Part shown: one piece after another, positions 12,401 through 24,400 of the stretch | Position numbering within the stretch: position 1 is the first letter of the stretch | How the letters are laid out: each line of letters begins with the position of its first letter | Source: Astropecten irregularis | Taxonomy: Eukaryota; Echinodermata; Asteroidea; Paxillosida; Astropectinidae | NCBI GenBank assembly: GCA_963971285.1 | Contig: OZ020255.1 | Span: 2,852,001 to 2,916,000, forward strand | Reading direction: 5' to 3' | DNA: 64,000 nucleotides | Position numbers and translations under genes: made by a program | Notes under the pieces: generated by a model | Database searches by the model: none | What the model saw: the letters and a program-made list of their open reading frames with translations, nothing else | What the model was told of the DNA's origin: nothing

Positions 12401-15400
12401 AAGACACGTCCAACAGATGAGTTTACAAATGTCACACACTATCAGATAACTTAGTGAAACAGAAGCTTCAAATCAGAAAGAAAATCAAGTCTTGTCATTC
12501 AAATTTGGTATTATTGCCTCTTTTGCCTGAGTAAAGTAACTTTGTGTTTTTTCTATGCATATAAATAATCATTGAAAAGTTTTTCTTTGTTCATTTTTCA
12601 ATGACTTTAGATTCAGTCAGTTTCCGTTGTGGTTATTTGATAATTACAAAAATATTCCACTCATCTTTGAATATTATTGCTTAGCGATCTGTGGTCAATG
12701 CATACTTACATCTCGCAACACAAAAGTAATTTCCAGGTTCTTTGCAAACTGATGGTAGAACTCAGGATACATGTCCAGAATTTCTAGCAAGTCTTCCCTC
12801 AGAATCTTGTGTAAGTCACAGTAAGTCAAAGCCCGTACATTGCACTTTGATTTGCCAACTGCATCATACTGACAAAAGTTTTCACCGAAGACATCATCTT
12901 TACCTAGACAGAGAAACAGGTGTCAAGGTGGTAGTTTCTGTTAATGAGGGAGTGATATGATATATTCTTGTATAATAAGACAAGGATACTTGGCAACACT
13001 TTCTTTGAGAGCATAATTATGTTGATTTCACTTTATTTTAGGAGTTTATTGTCAAAATGAAACTTAACATTTTATTTGAAAATATGGCCTCTCAACTTAT
13101 CCTCAACATGAAGAAGAAGATGACAAAGATGAGGAAAGATAAAGCTAAGCTACCAGTCTATTTCTCAGCAAACGATACTGTTTTTAGCGACATCTGTATA
13201 GAGCTACCCAATGTTTAGTGACCTTACCTATGTTCTAAGACATCCTTATATTTCTAATCTAATAGGCCCATCCGCACGAGGCAATCTTCAAGAAGAAATA
13301 ACCTTCATCTTCAAATTTCATATAATTATCTTGGGGATAGTGAGAAACTACCAAGAAAAAAAAACCCTTTTGTACAAGTAAGGTTTTCTTCTTGCATTCA
13401 GTGTACACTTGGTTGCCTCCAAGTTGCCTGTAAAAGTTGCCTCATGTGCCATGGACCTAAGAGTATCAAATCATCCAATGAGTACAGTCCCTGCATAGTG
13501 GGTAACTACATGTATGTCTTATTAACCTAGAAGAGGATTTATGATATGAAATGAAGAGTGGGTGGTTACGTACCATAACAACAAGACTGCAGCAGAGAAG
13601 AGGTATTAACTCAATCATACAGTACTATTAAATTAAGTTACTTCAAAGGTAGTTTTCTGGGTTTAACAAGTTCTCAGGTGTGCATTACAAAAAGAAATGC
13701 CTTTATTTTCATTGAAGCAGCTAAGCCTACTAACCTAATATTGCCATGCACTACTGAATTAAGTTAAATTTGAGATAGTTTTGTGGGTTTAACAGGTTTT
13801 CAGGTGTGCATTACAGAAGTAACTCTCTTTATTTTCATTGAAATAACATAGCCTACTAACCTAATATTGCCAGGACGACATCATCTTTGAGTATTTCTAT
13901 AGATCCTCTGCATATGAAATAAAGAGCTGATAGTACATCCCCTCGATGAATTAATGTGTCACCCGGTGGAGCATGGGTTGTCTTGAACTTCATAGAGAAT
14001 GCACGAAGGCAGCCTGGACTAGCTCCCTTGAAAGCTGCACAGTTGTTGAGTAGATTACGGTTGAGATGAAGGCAGATATCAGCTTGCAGGCATTCAGGAA
14101 AACTTTTCAGGACCTGAAAGGATAAAGTGTGATAAGTATTGAACTAGAATGAACATATCAATGCTCAATAGCTTGAGTATTAATTTGATACATTAACATT
14201 TGTCACCTGACATCCACTGTGAATCATAGGCTAATCATTAATCCATGTCATTTCAGGCTGAAGAATGCATTTCATGGATATATTGATCAATTTGTTAGGA
14301 TTCTGAAGATAGCTATCAAATAAGACATTCTATCCATAGACCAAGTAGTCTAACTCTTATGTCATAGTGCTGACAAATGAAATGCAACTAGATCATTGTT
14401 TTCTACTGTTTAATATAACAACAGATCACATTATATTCACTCTATTATAATATACGGGACTAAATATAAAGAGGTTTCACCTGGACTGTGTTGGTTATAT
14501 GGCCTTTATGTAGTACATATTGATTGCACCTTATTCCAATGGTTAATCATGCTAATTGTATACTGCATGAATAAAACATGATGTTAGATGGATGTGACTT
14601 TAAACAATGCATGATTACACGCACTGCATGATATGATACAGCTGAGACAACACTGAACAATTTCCATCACATTGCTCTAACCAATCAATAAATGCAGTCA
14701 AGCAGAAATAAGGTAAGGCACAAAGTGTGTCTAGCATATACAGTACTCGCTCAGTCCAAGGGTGTTACATAAATCATCCTTCAGTTGTGTACAGATGCTA
14801 TCTAGTATGCACATCACATATACTTAATCATTCATATCATTCTATACATCAACTACACTGTGTTTGAAATATGATGCTTGCTAAGGAAGCAGTACATCAG
14901 TCTATTATGGCAGCATCATCTGACAGCCAGATACTTGAATATTTCAGCCCCATCTTGCCTTCAAACTATCACATAATGGGAACACAATCTCAAGACAAAG
15001 TAAAACATGTCAGCTGAATTTAAATAATAAACCAAATGCATTCAGATATACATAATGACACCCGATAGGTATCAACAATAATTTGAATTATTTTGCCAAT
15101 GTATGTAAATGTTCAACTTACCATATTCATATCAATTCCGTTGGTATATGACCAAGCATGTTGGAAATATTCCTCTAACCGTTGCCTGAGAGGGTTTGGA
15201 ATCTGATGGAAGCGAATGAATTCCTTGACTCTAAGCATCTGTGTATGGTAGCGAGCAGTACCTGAATATAACCTCTGAATGATAGCTGATACATTACCAA
15301 AGATGCTGGCATACATCAGAGCTGGAGGTATCAAGATAAAACAACAACATATAATCATCAGTCCAAACCATTGACAATACATGACATATTTCTCATTCAA

Positions 15401-18400
15401 TTCGGTGACTAGATTTGCTTCAAGGTAGCATCATACTTTTGTAAGAAACCAAAACAGAAATGTTCACAGATTGACGTATAACTTACAGGGTATAAAAATG
15501 GACCTGGCACAAGCATACTTTAAAAAAATGTTTCACCTGAAATGCTGTATTTATCCAGAAATAAATAAAACAAAAGACAGAAGACAGTTTTGATCACCGA
15601 GATCAAAACCTCACCATTACAATTAGCTCACAATTTCATTTACGGTTGCAATGGCTTTTTGCTGTTTTCTACCGTTTCCAATGATCAATTGAGCTGAAAA
15701 TTTCACAGGTTTGTTTTTATCTTATGAACAGACTACAGCTGTTCTATCAAAAGTATTTACAAAAGTATGAAACTACCTTTAAGTATACTTATGATCAAGC
15801 ATTTGGATGGTACTGAATTCAACTCCACCATTCATAGGTGTACTGCATGAGTATAGGTGAAGATTAGATAAAATGCTCCCAGGTCAATGCCATATTTGTT
15901 ACCTGGATGCCATCACCCAACCATTAAACACCCGACTCTAGCACAGACATTCACAGGCTACAAAACTGTCAAACCTCAGAAGAGGGTATATCCTCTGAAA
16001 GTCATCTTACAAAAATACTAAGGACCATGCAACCCTTTAATTCAAAATAGGCTGCAAATACTAGTCCTGTGTGGTGTCTGACAATGTCGTTATTTCAAAG
16101 ATACAGTAGCCGTATTTTCCAACAACTTGATGTCATTTTTCTCCATGGCTCTAGCATATTACCCAGAAATTATTTAGCAAATAATCCCAATAAGGAAGCA
16201 TTAATCAACTTTGTCCATGCACTGGTTATCTTTACTTTATCTTTACAAATGAAAGCATTTTCAAATACTTACATCCAATCAACATGACACAAATGGAAAA
16301 TATTTTCTCAGAGTTTGTGTTTGGAGAAACATTTCCAAATCCCACACTGGTAAGACTGCTGAAGGTAAAATACAATGCCGTAATATACTTGGATTCTATC
16401 GTTGTTTCATTATAAGGCATGTTAGTTTTTTTGGCGAGATCATCAAGCCATCCAATGTTATTGTGGTTTTTATCCAATGCCTTCTCTGCTTGTCCAATGG
16501 CAAACCAGATGCATGCCAGCCAATGTGCTATGAGTGCAAATGTGCACATGAGAAGTAGAAGTACTGCAGCTCCATATTCTGAGTATCTATCCAGTTTACG
16601 AGCCACTCTGACTAATCGAAGCAGACGAGCAGTTTTAAGAAGACCAATGAGGGTAGTAGATTGCTGAAAAACAGAAACAACAAACAAATTTATGCAAATT
16701 AGGCTTGCTCTTAACCGACAAAGAAACAATTTGTGGCACATTTGTGTACAAAACAATTGTACTTCCTTGCACCTTCTGTCACTGCTTTCAACAGGAAACA
16801 ACTTTAAACATTTCTGTCTTTGTCTTTTTGTCTACATATTTTGTACAGCGCTATAATCTTTCTATAAAGGCACTTTATCTGTTATTATAATATTCCGGGG
16901 TTCGCTGGTTCAAATCCCGCTCCAGTCAAATTTTCTTTGTTCACTTTTCAATGACCTAAAATGAATCCACTCAGTTTCCCTTGTGTTTATTTGATGATGT
17001 TATAATAACAAGCAGGAAGACCTTAAATTCAAAAAATATGTCACGATGATGTATGGCTATATGCACTATGTATATCTTAGTGATTCACTCCATGAAAATT
17101 CAATTTGATAAATAACATGCTTTTTAATTCCATGTCTGTGCTTAATACAGAATATGGAGCATTTGACCCTCATTCTTCACTTAGGAGGATAGCGCTGAAA
17201 TTCTACACTAGTCAAGTATTGATCAAGAGATATCCTTAGCAACATGAACTATGCACACATACATCACAAACTCCCTCCCTAATCCATGAAATAGGATCAA
17301 GGAGCATTATTCCACATCTTGTCATAAATTTGTATCTGGCCATTTCAATTGTATTGTATCAATTCACCTTCATCTGGTTATAATATAGATAAATGGTTCA
17401 TCGGTGACGGATAGATTACATGGAGTAGATGAATAATTATGTTCAATTCTCTGTTTGCTGCACAGAGTTCTAAATGCAATAAATGTTTGTAATCTGTGAA
17501 ATGTTTTAATAATTCAATGCAAGTAGCTACATGATGAATGTGGGCATATTGAGATTGATATCATTTCAAGCAAGATAACAAAATGGACGACCTGAATATA
17601 AATTTGCTGTGAACATTGTGAGGTGATATGATGTACATGATACCAACCTGGTCATTTCCACCAAACAGCAGTAGATCAAATGGAATAGCAGCCACGACAT
17701 CAATCAGAAACCATCCCTTGAAGTAATGTACAGCAATCTTGCCTGGATTGGATACCACTTCATCATTCTTATTCACATAGGTGGTACGAAAATTAATCAG
17801 AATATCGATGATAAACATGACGTCCACCATGAGATCAATGACCGTTAATGGTTCACTATAACGATCGGTATCAGTCCGCAACTCCGGATCTTTGTCTGTT
17901 TCTGCTTTCTCAACTGAAAATAAAAAAGATGCAATATTCAATAATTGAGCTGGCTACAAATGGGGATTTAATTACCAATACCTGTATTCCCAATTCTGGG
18001 TATAAATATTGAGCAACCTATATTTATAATAATAATTTGGGAGGCTAATCCTTACTGGCAGCTGGGGTACTGAATTGCGAAGGATGCGACTTCAACGTGA
18101 TCGAGTGGCAGGCTTTCATGGCCAGCCACATCAACAGAGCACAACTTGAGATAAAAAGTGTTTGATTTTTGTCGAGGGAGGAAAACCGGAGAACCAGGAA
18201 AAAACCCTCGTAGCCTAGGAGAGAACCAACGCACAACTCTACTCATTATGACCCAGGCTGGAATCGAACCCGGGCCACATTGGTGAGAGGCAAGTGCCTA
18301 ACAGACTTGCCACCTATGCCCCCAGCAAGCTTGTTAGTTCTGACAAATACGTGAACCCTTAAGCAGTGTAACAGACAGGAAAGGAAAATTGCAAACACAT

Positions 18401-21400
18401 TCATTGCCCACAGAATTTCAAAATGAATTTGGACATTAAAATTAATACACTTATGAAAAGTTGCAATCTTGTATAATTGAGTGCCTTAGGGATAGGTCAT
18501 TGGTGTGACTGACATTTGCAACCAAATATCATGGTACGTGAAATAACAGGATGTTACCAATATGAGCAGACAATCAGCCTCTAGCACTGCAAATCATAAT
18601 TGGTTATGGATGGAGTATGTCAGTAGAACCTTATGAGAGCCATTGATGTAAACAGTTCACAGTAGCTCTGATTCAATGGAATATAGTTTGATCTTAGGTT
18701 CAACCCAAAGGCATGGTCTATATGTTTGGGTGTATACTGAGCATGTCAAATCACAGTGCACACCAGCACCGCAAACACTGTCAACTAATGAGGTTTTCAT
18801 CATAATGAATGTTCAATACAACCAAATGGGAAATTACCCTGTAGAGGTTCAGGAATACAATTAGGCAATTTCTTTTATTTGTACCACAAAGGAATAGATA
18901 AACCTGTATAAATATACACTTAATTACTAGACATACAAGTATGTCAAAGGTTGATGCCCTGGCAACATGGTCAACCTTTCTGTACCGAAAGTGCAATATT
19001 CACTAGCTGTAAAGGTTTTGCAACAAGTGTTTAAAGAGTGAACTCAGTCCAGTATTGGTAATTAAACCAGGGGAAAAGAGTACACCGAGTGAGGGACTCC
19101 ATCATGAGCCTTCTCAATCAGTCCTGATAATATCAGACAGTATGTGTGGCAATTACACTAACCCAACCTTTAATACTGATAGTAACTCTAATGAGATAGA
19201 GTTCCAATGTCCAGACTGTTGAATTGTGGTCAAGTCACATAGTCTATGTCTTCTGGCAATACTTGATCTGTTTCAGTCTCAATGATATCCAGCCCAGCCC
19301 TCTTGTGATCATCAGCTGAGCAAGAAGCAAGAGTGCCTGTACTTGGTTTGCCATGCCCAAACTGATTTGAATATAGCATGTATTCACCAGACAAGCAATA
19401 TGGAAGTGAAGTCAGTATGAGAAATGTGACTGACTGGGAATGAGAATAAATAAGCAATCCTAAGATGCATCCAGACATTTTGTGAAATATTGGCCCCGAC
19501 TTGCCTGATTTCTGCAACATGCACAACCAAATATGTATACTTTTTGTTTAATATGGTAAGGGAGAAAGACTCAAAAAGATAAGAAAGAAGAGGAGGAGAC
19601 AAAATCAATCGGGCAGTTCACGTCAGGCCAGCCGTAACCCGCTAGCTTTGATCGGCATGAAATGCATCCATCACTATTGCATTGGTGCATTTTATTTCCA
19701 CGCCCCCATGCACCCCCTTGGAACATCCTGGATCTGCCACTGCTGCATGATATGTTTGTGCAATTGGGTATATATACTGCACAGTTATGTTCCATAATTA
19801 CCAATATTCAGTGTTACAATGAATCCCTATTTGGAGCCTGCCAATTTCTGCCACCATGCATGCTACTAGCAGAGTTGTAACCAAGTCAAATTTTCACAAG
19901 TCAAGTCAAGTCGCAAGTCAAATTTTCTCAAGTCAAGTCTCAAGTCATTTAGTTCCAAGTCAAGTCAAGTCACAAGTCACTGCGTCAAAAACAAGTCAAG
20001 TCAAGTCACAAGTCATTTTTTTCAAGTCAAGTCAAGTCAAGTCAAGTCAAGTCAATCTTGAGAATGCAAAATAAGAAACATATTTTGAATGAAAGTAAAT
20101 GCAAATTGTTGGTCTAGGTTTAAAACAAAATAACACTACCGGGATCTAATATGGGCCTAGCTTTGTACTTTTTGTAGCTAGTTACTTGTTACAGTTATTC
20201 ACAGAAAAATCGTAAGAGAAATTTACTTTCATTACAAAAGTAATGACAGATGACAAGTAATAAAAGTAAATTTTAGCTTAATAGCAAAAAATAATCCATA
20301 ACAGATGAACATGAAACATTCCTATAACTTGGAGATAATCATGGAGGAAAGAAGGACTTATTTAACAACGAAAGTCAAAGTTTCTGTGGTCCAAGGCCAG
20401 ACGTAGGTAGCGTGTCTGAGCGGAATGTTGACCGTCTGCACGAAGCATTAGCCCCACGGCCGTCACACAGCACATCACAGTAAAGTAAATTGCATTGTGG
20501 CAAGAAGTGCCAACAGTTGCATTCACAAACTCAACATTTTATGTGAGCATATGTACCTCATAATTCCATAAATGGCCTCTTCTGTTGCTGTGGATGTGCG
20601 AGAAATCATCAAAAATGTAGTTTGAATAAAATGCCATATCTTGAGAAAAATAAGTGAAGAAATTTCGCTAAACTTCGACGACGAACAAGATAACGAACAT
20701 AGGACACGAAATATACAATTTCTCTGTGGACGGCCACAGATTATTTTGAGCATGGTGCTCTAGAGAAGAAACTGTTTTAAATGCATCGAGTCAAATGGGA
20801 GACGCGTTACCAGATTTGTGTTAATTAATGTGAATGTTGCGCAGACCACATGCAGCAAAAGTCTATTGCGGATCTGTACATTATACAGTTTATCACAGTA
20901 CGTCCAGTGTGTGCATACGTTGTACATTTAATGTATGTAAAACTACGAACAACCGAACTTGACAGGCGATCGCGGCGGCAACGTTTTTAATTTTTTACTT
21001 TGAAGTTCCGAAACGTCCGTGGCAGGATTGGTATGAAAAGTTTGATAAAATAATCTAAAAGAAAATGGTATGAAACACTGCAATGTTGTCAAGTCAAATT
21101 GTCACAAGTCAAGTCAAGTCTCGAGTCATTTTGTTCCAAGTCAAGTCAAGTCGCAAGTCACAAAAATTGGTGACTCGAGTCGGACTCGAGTCAAAGTCAC
21201 CGACCCGAGTCAACAACTCTGGCTACTAGTGCTGGGCTTTTTATCCGGTTATAGGTTATCCGACCCGGTTTTATACAGTTACAAATTTTCACTAACCATT
21301 AACCGAAACTGAAAGGGAAAAAACAGAGACCAACATTTGGCTCATGCTCAACAACCCCAAAAGTGTAAACTTAAGAATTTCAGTCAGTTATTTTGTCCAT

Positions 21401-24400
21401 TTTGCCAAGTAGAAACACGCTTTTCACAAACTGAATCTAAATGAAACATTGTATGTACTTGATCTTAATGCTTTGATCTAAAAAACAACATCATAAAAAC
21501 ATCCCAAAAGTGATGATCACATTGAAGAAGATGCATATACCATAAATTGACATGTCACGCATGTCGCACCTGATTACATACTGTAGGTTATTAACTGTGT
21601 TAACCTGATTTTTCTTGCAATCAGTGGATATGAAATTACCCGATTTTGCTCAGCACTACATGCTAAATTAGCTCCTAAGTCATATTTCAAGGGCACAGGC
21701 ATATATACATGTAGTATTATTACAAGACTCAGAATAATGTGTGTACAGTACCTGGATGTTTCAGAAGGAAGGCTGCATTATATGGTGTAACAATGGCTGT
21801 ATATATGACCAACAGTAGAATGATCCAATCCCATACTGCCTTGAACGGTGAATAATGAAGAATTGTCCACTTATGAATTCTGGGTGATTGCAGTTTATAT
21901 TCAGGAAGTACATCAGGTCCCAGAGATAACACCTAATGCATACAAAATAACAACACGTTCAATATAGTCAATATGTGTCACGATTCAACAATTCGTCAGT
22001 CAATACAAAAGGATATGCTTCAAACAAATATTACCATTGATGAAAATACAAACAAATTAACGATAGTGTGCACTGACTGCAATTGATATTTTAAGACACA
22101 CAACACATTGTTCTTTGACATTATGGCAAGAAATATAAACATGTCAGCTAGTTTAAGTAAATAATTTTCTTTTCCTTTTTTCTTAGACAATATGTCATAA
22201 ATGTGAATTTAGCCTAGTGTATATACCACATGAAAATGTCATTTATCTTGCAATTTACTGTTAATGAAAACGGTAAAGTAAGGCTGATTCAAGTATGCTC
22301 ATTTGATTACATCATACATAATTTATATACTACAGCATCTAGGTCAATGCATTTTGGAAAGTGGGGCAGATTTACATAAATCTATCCACAATTCAAGAGG
22401 GATATGTCCAGAAACTAGGCCTTGTCTATACATGTATAACTCACTGTCTGTTCCTATTCACTGCATATACCCATTAATCTGACACACTCATAATGCCAGG
22501 ATTTGGGAAAGCATTGGATGTAAAAGTTAGGTTGATTCCGGAATTCCTCAAATTTTCCTCAAGACAACATGTATGACTTGCATTTCATATACCGGTATAT
22601 ATCCAGACAATAATGAGTCCAATGTGGTTATTATATGGCTGTTAAACCAATAGTCATGTACATCAATCTATCTGCATACATCCATCTTACATCAAGTCCT
22701 ATTATATTAACAATACAATTAGTCACAAGTGTCTGCGAATATGCATTTCTTATATTAAAGAAGACTGGCTATATTATGCTTGTGTGTAGTTGCTAGCGAG
22801 GCTTTGAGCGCAGGTGTCTGTGGTTATAACTACACATTCAATAGATAAGGAAGCATTCTAGTGAATGTTGTCTGGCAATCATGATGACCCTGCTCCACCA
22901 TACACTCTTTCCATCGGTTGACATTTAATAAACTGATAAATGCCTGGTAGCTGTAAGCTGATTGCACATGTACCTGAAGGAATCATTCAATTCTTTGTGC
23001 ATTTTTACGGCATGATCATACTAAAGTATGCTGCTATGTACATGAGCTGTTGTGATGCTATTGTTTTAAATAAAACAAATATTGACACACCATGATTGAA
23101 GGCATAACAAAGAACTCAACATAACAGGGATAAAAGACAAATGTCAATGATGTCAACATTATGAAATGGAAATGGGCAGGACACATAGCAAGAATGACAG
23201 ACAACAGTTGGATCACCACAGAATGGCAACCCAGAGCAGCTAGACGATCCATAGAGAGACCTGAACAAAGATGGAGAGCTGGCATTACAATTAGCCAGTG
23301 TGAAAAAACCTGAACAAGATCAGCAAATGTGAAGTGTCTGACAGAGGGCTAGTAGGTCCTGCAGTGAATGGACTATTTTTATCAAAGCTGACATTTTTCA
23401 TGTGTATCTCATTTATGAGACATATTACACACTCATCTTATTAAGAACACATTTTCAAAAATTAAGAAATGAAATAAGTGACAGGAACATTGTGTAGTCA
23501 GCACTAAACCTGATCTGACACCTGCTGTGCAGCAAAAACCACATCACAGTTCAGCATGATTCATGATCGACGCTATTGCTTTGCAATACCAATAACTAAG
23601 TTTGTAGTGGCTATCATGTAACTGATCACAATTGACTACACATCTTCAATGTACTGGACAGTCTACAGTGTATGAGTATGCATAAACGAGCAGGATTCCC
23701 CCATAGTGTCTGGTAAGTTAACCATCCAACTAAGCTTTGATCCGAACAATCTTTACAGGTTTTCCTTCTGATCAACAATTTTTGATCATTGACTAAACCT
23801 GGGAAAGTAAGTCAATTAATTACACATACACACCAAATGTTTTCATTTCATTTATCACAAGAAAAAGATGCTTTCATTTTACATGTTAAATTACTGGTGC
23901 TTGATCTTCAGGTTTGAGTCTTTGCCAAAAATAAAGAAGTTTGTTGGCTTTACGTGTCAATAGTTTCAGCCCAAAATGACCATTTTCCAGATCCATTATA
24001 CTCTTTGATTACTGTTAGTTAATCTTACATTCTCCATGCAATGAAATGTACACGGTGATAGCAAATTCTTCAAAACATGCTGTACAAGTTCATTCAAATT
24101 TGGTTTAATTTTGACTATTAATCCTAGTGAACATATTCATGATTTATAAACCACTAAAAATACATGGAGCATGGATTGCATAATCATGTCATTATTAATG
24201 TTTCTTTCATATATTTCATATGAAGCTGTTGTCATGACAGCTGCATTTGTCTGATAATCTGCTTGTGAACAGGGCCCAATTCTACTCCTTGATAGCTTGG
24301 TTTTTCAATATGCAAACAGAACTTCTTGGTGAATATCTAAAAGTACAAAATAGTGATGGTAAGCATGGTAAGCATGGTAAGCGGTCAATTTCTTGAAAAG

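Larger units (their letters stand above)
11450..12709 (-). other. ERG intron 7 (1.26 kb), about half mobile-element sequence
   Basis: Holds two foldback MITEs (11519-11822 and 11865-12109) and a SINE-body fragment (12575-12655). The remaining sequence shows nothing recognisable. Confidence 0.6.
16664..17647 (-). other. ERG intron 3 (984 bp)
   Basis: Holds a SINE 3'-end fragment (16691-16719) next to the exon 4 acceptor and a SINE-like segment at 16890-17005. The rest is AT-rich without features. Confidence 0.6.
17914..21751 (-). other. ERG intron 2 (3.8 kb)
   Basis: Contains a sense SINE (18018-18324), a complete non-autonomous hAT element (19870-21221) and an adjacent TA-flanked element (21229-21656). 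A minus-strand open stretch at 19230-19420 was not recognised as an exon. Confidence 0.6.

Noticed and set aside
18045-18246. Two overlapping ~63-codon minus-strand ORFs
   Set aside because: They lie wholly inside a tRNA-derived SINE.
19230-19526. Minus-strand open stretch ending [14 protein letters not shown] in intron 2, considered as an alternative ERG exon
   Set aside because: The composition looks protein-like, but the only nearby acceptor (AATCAG) gives a phase that reads into a stop, and no ERG homologue has such a segment.
19724-19742. CAGTGGCAGATCCAGGATG on the minus strand, resembling the end of a common hAT-type MITE
   Set aside because: No opposite end and no matching 8-bp target duplication could be found nearby.
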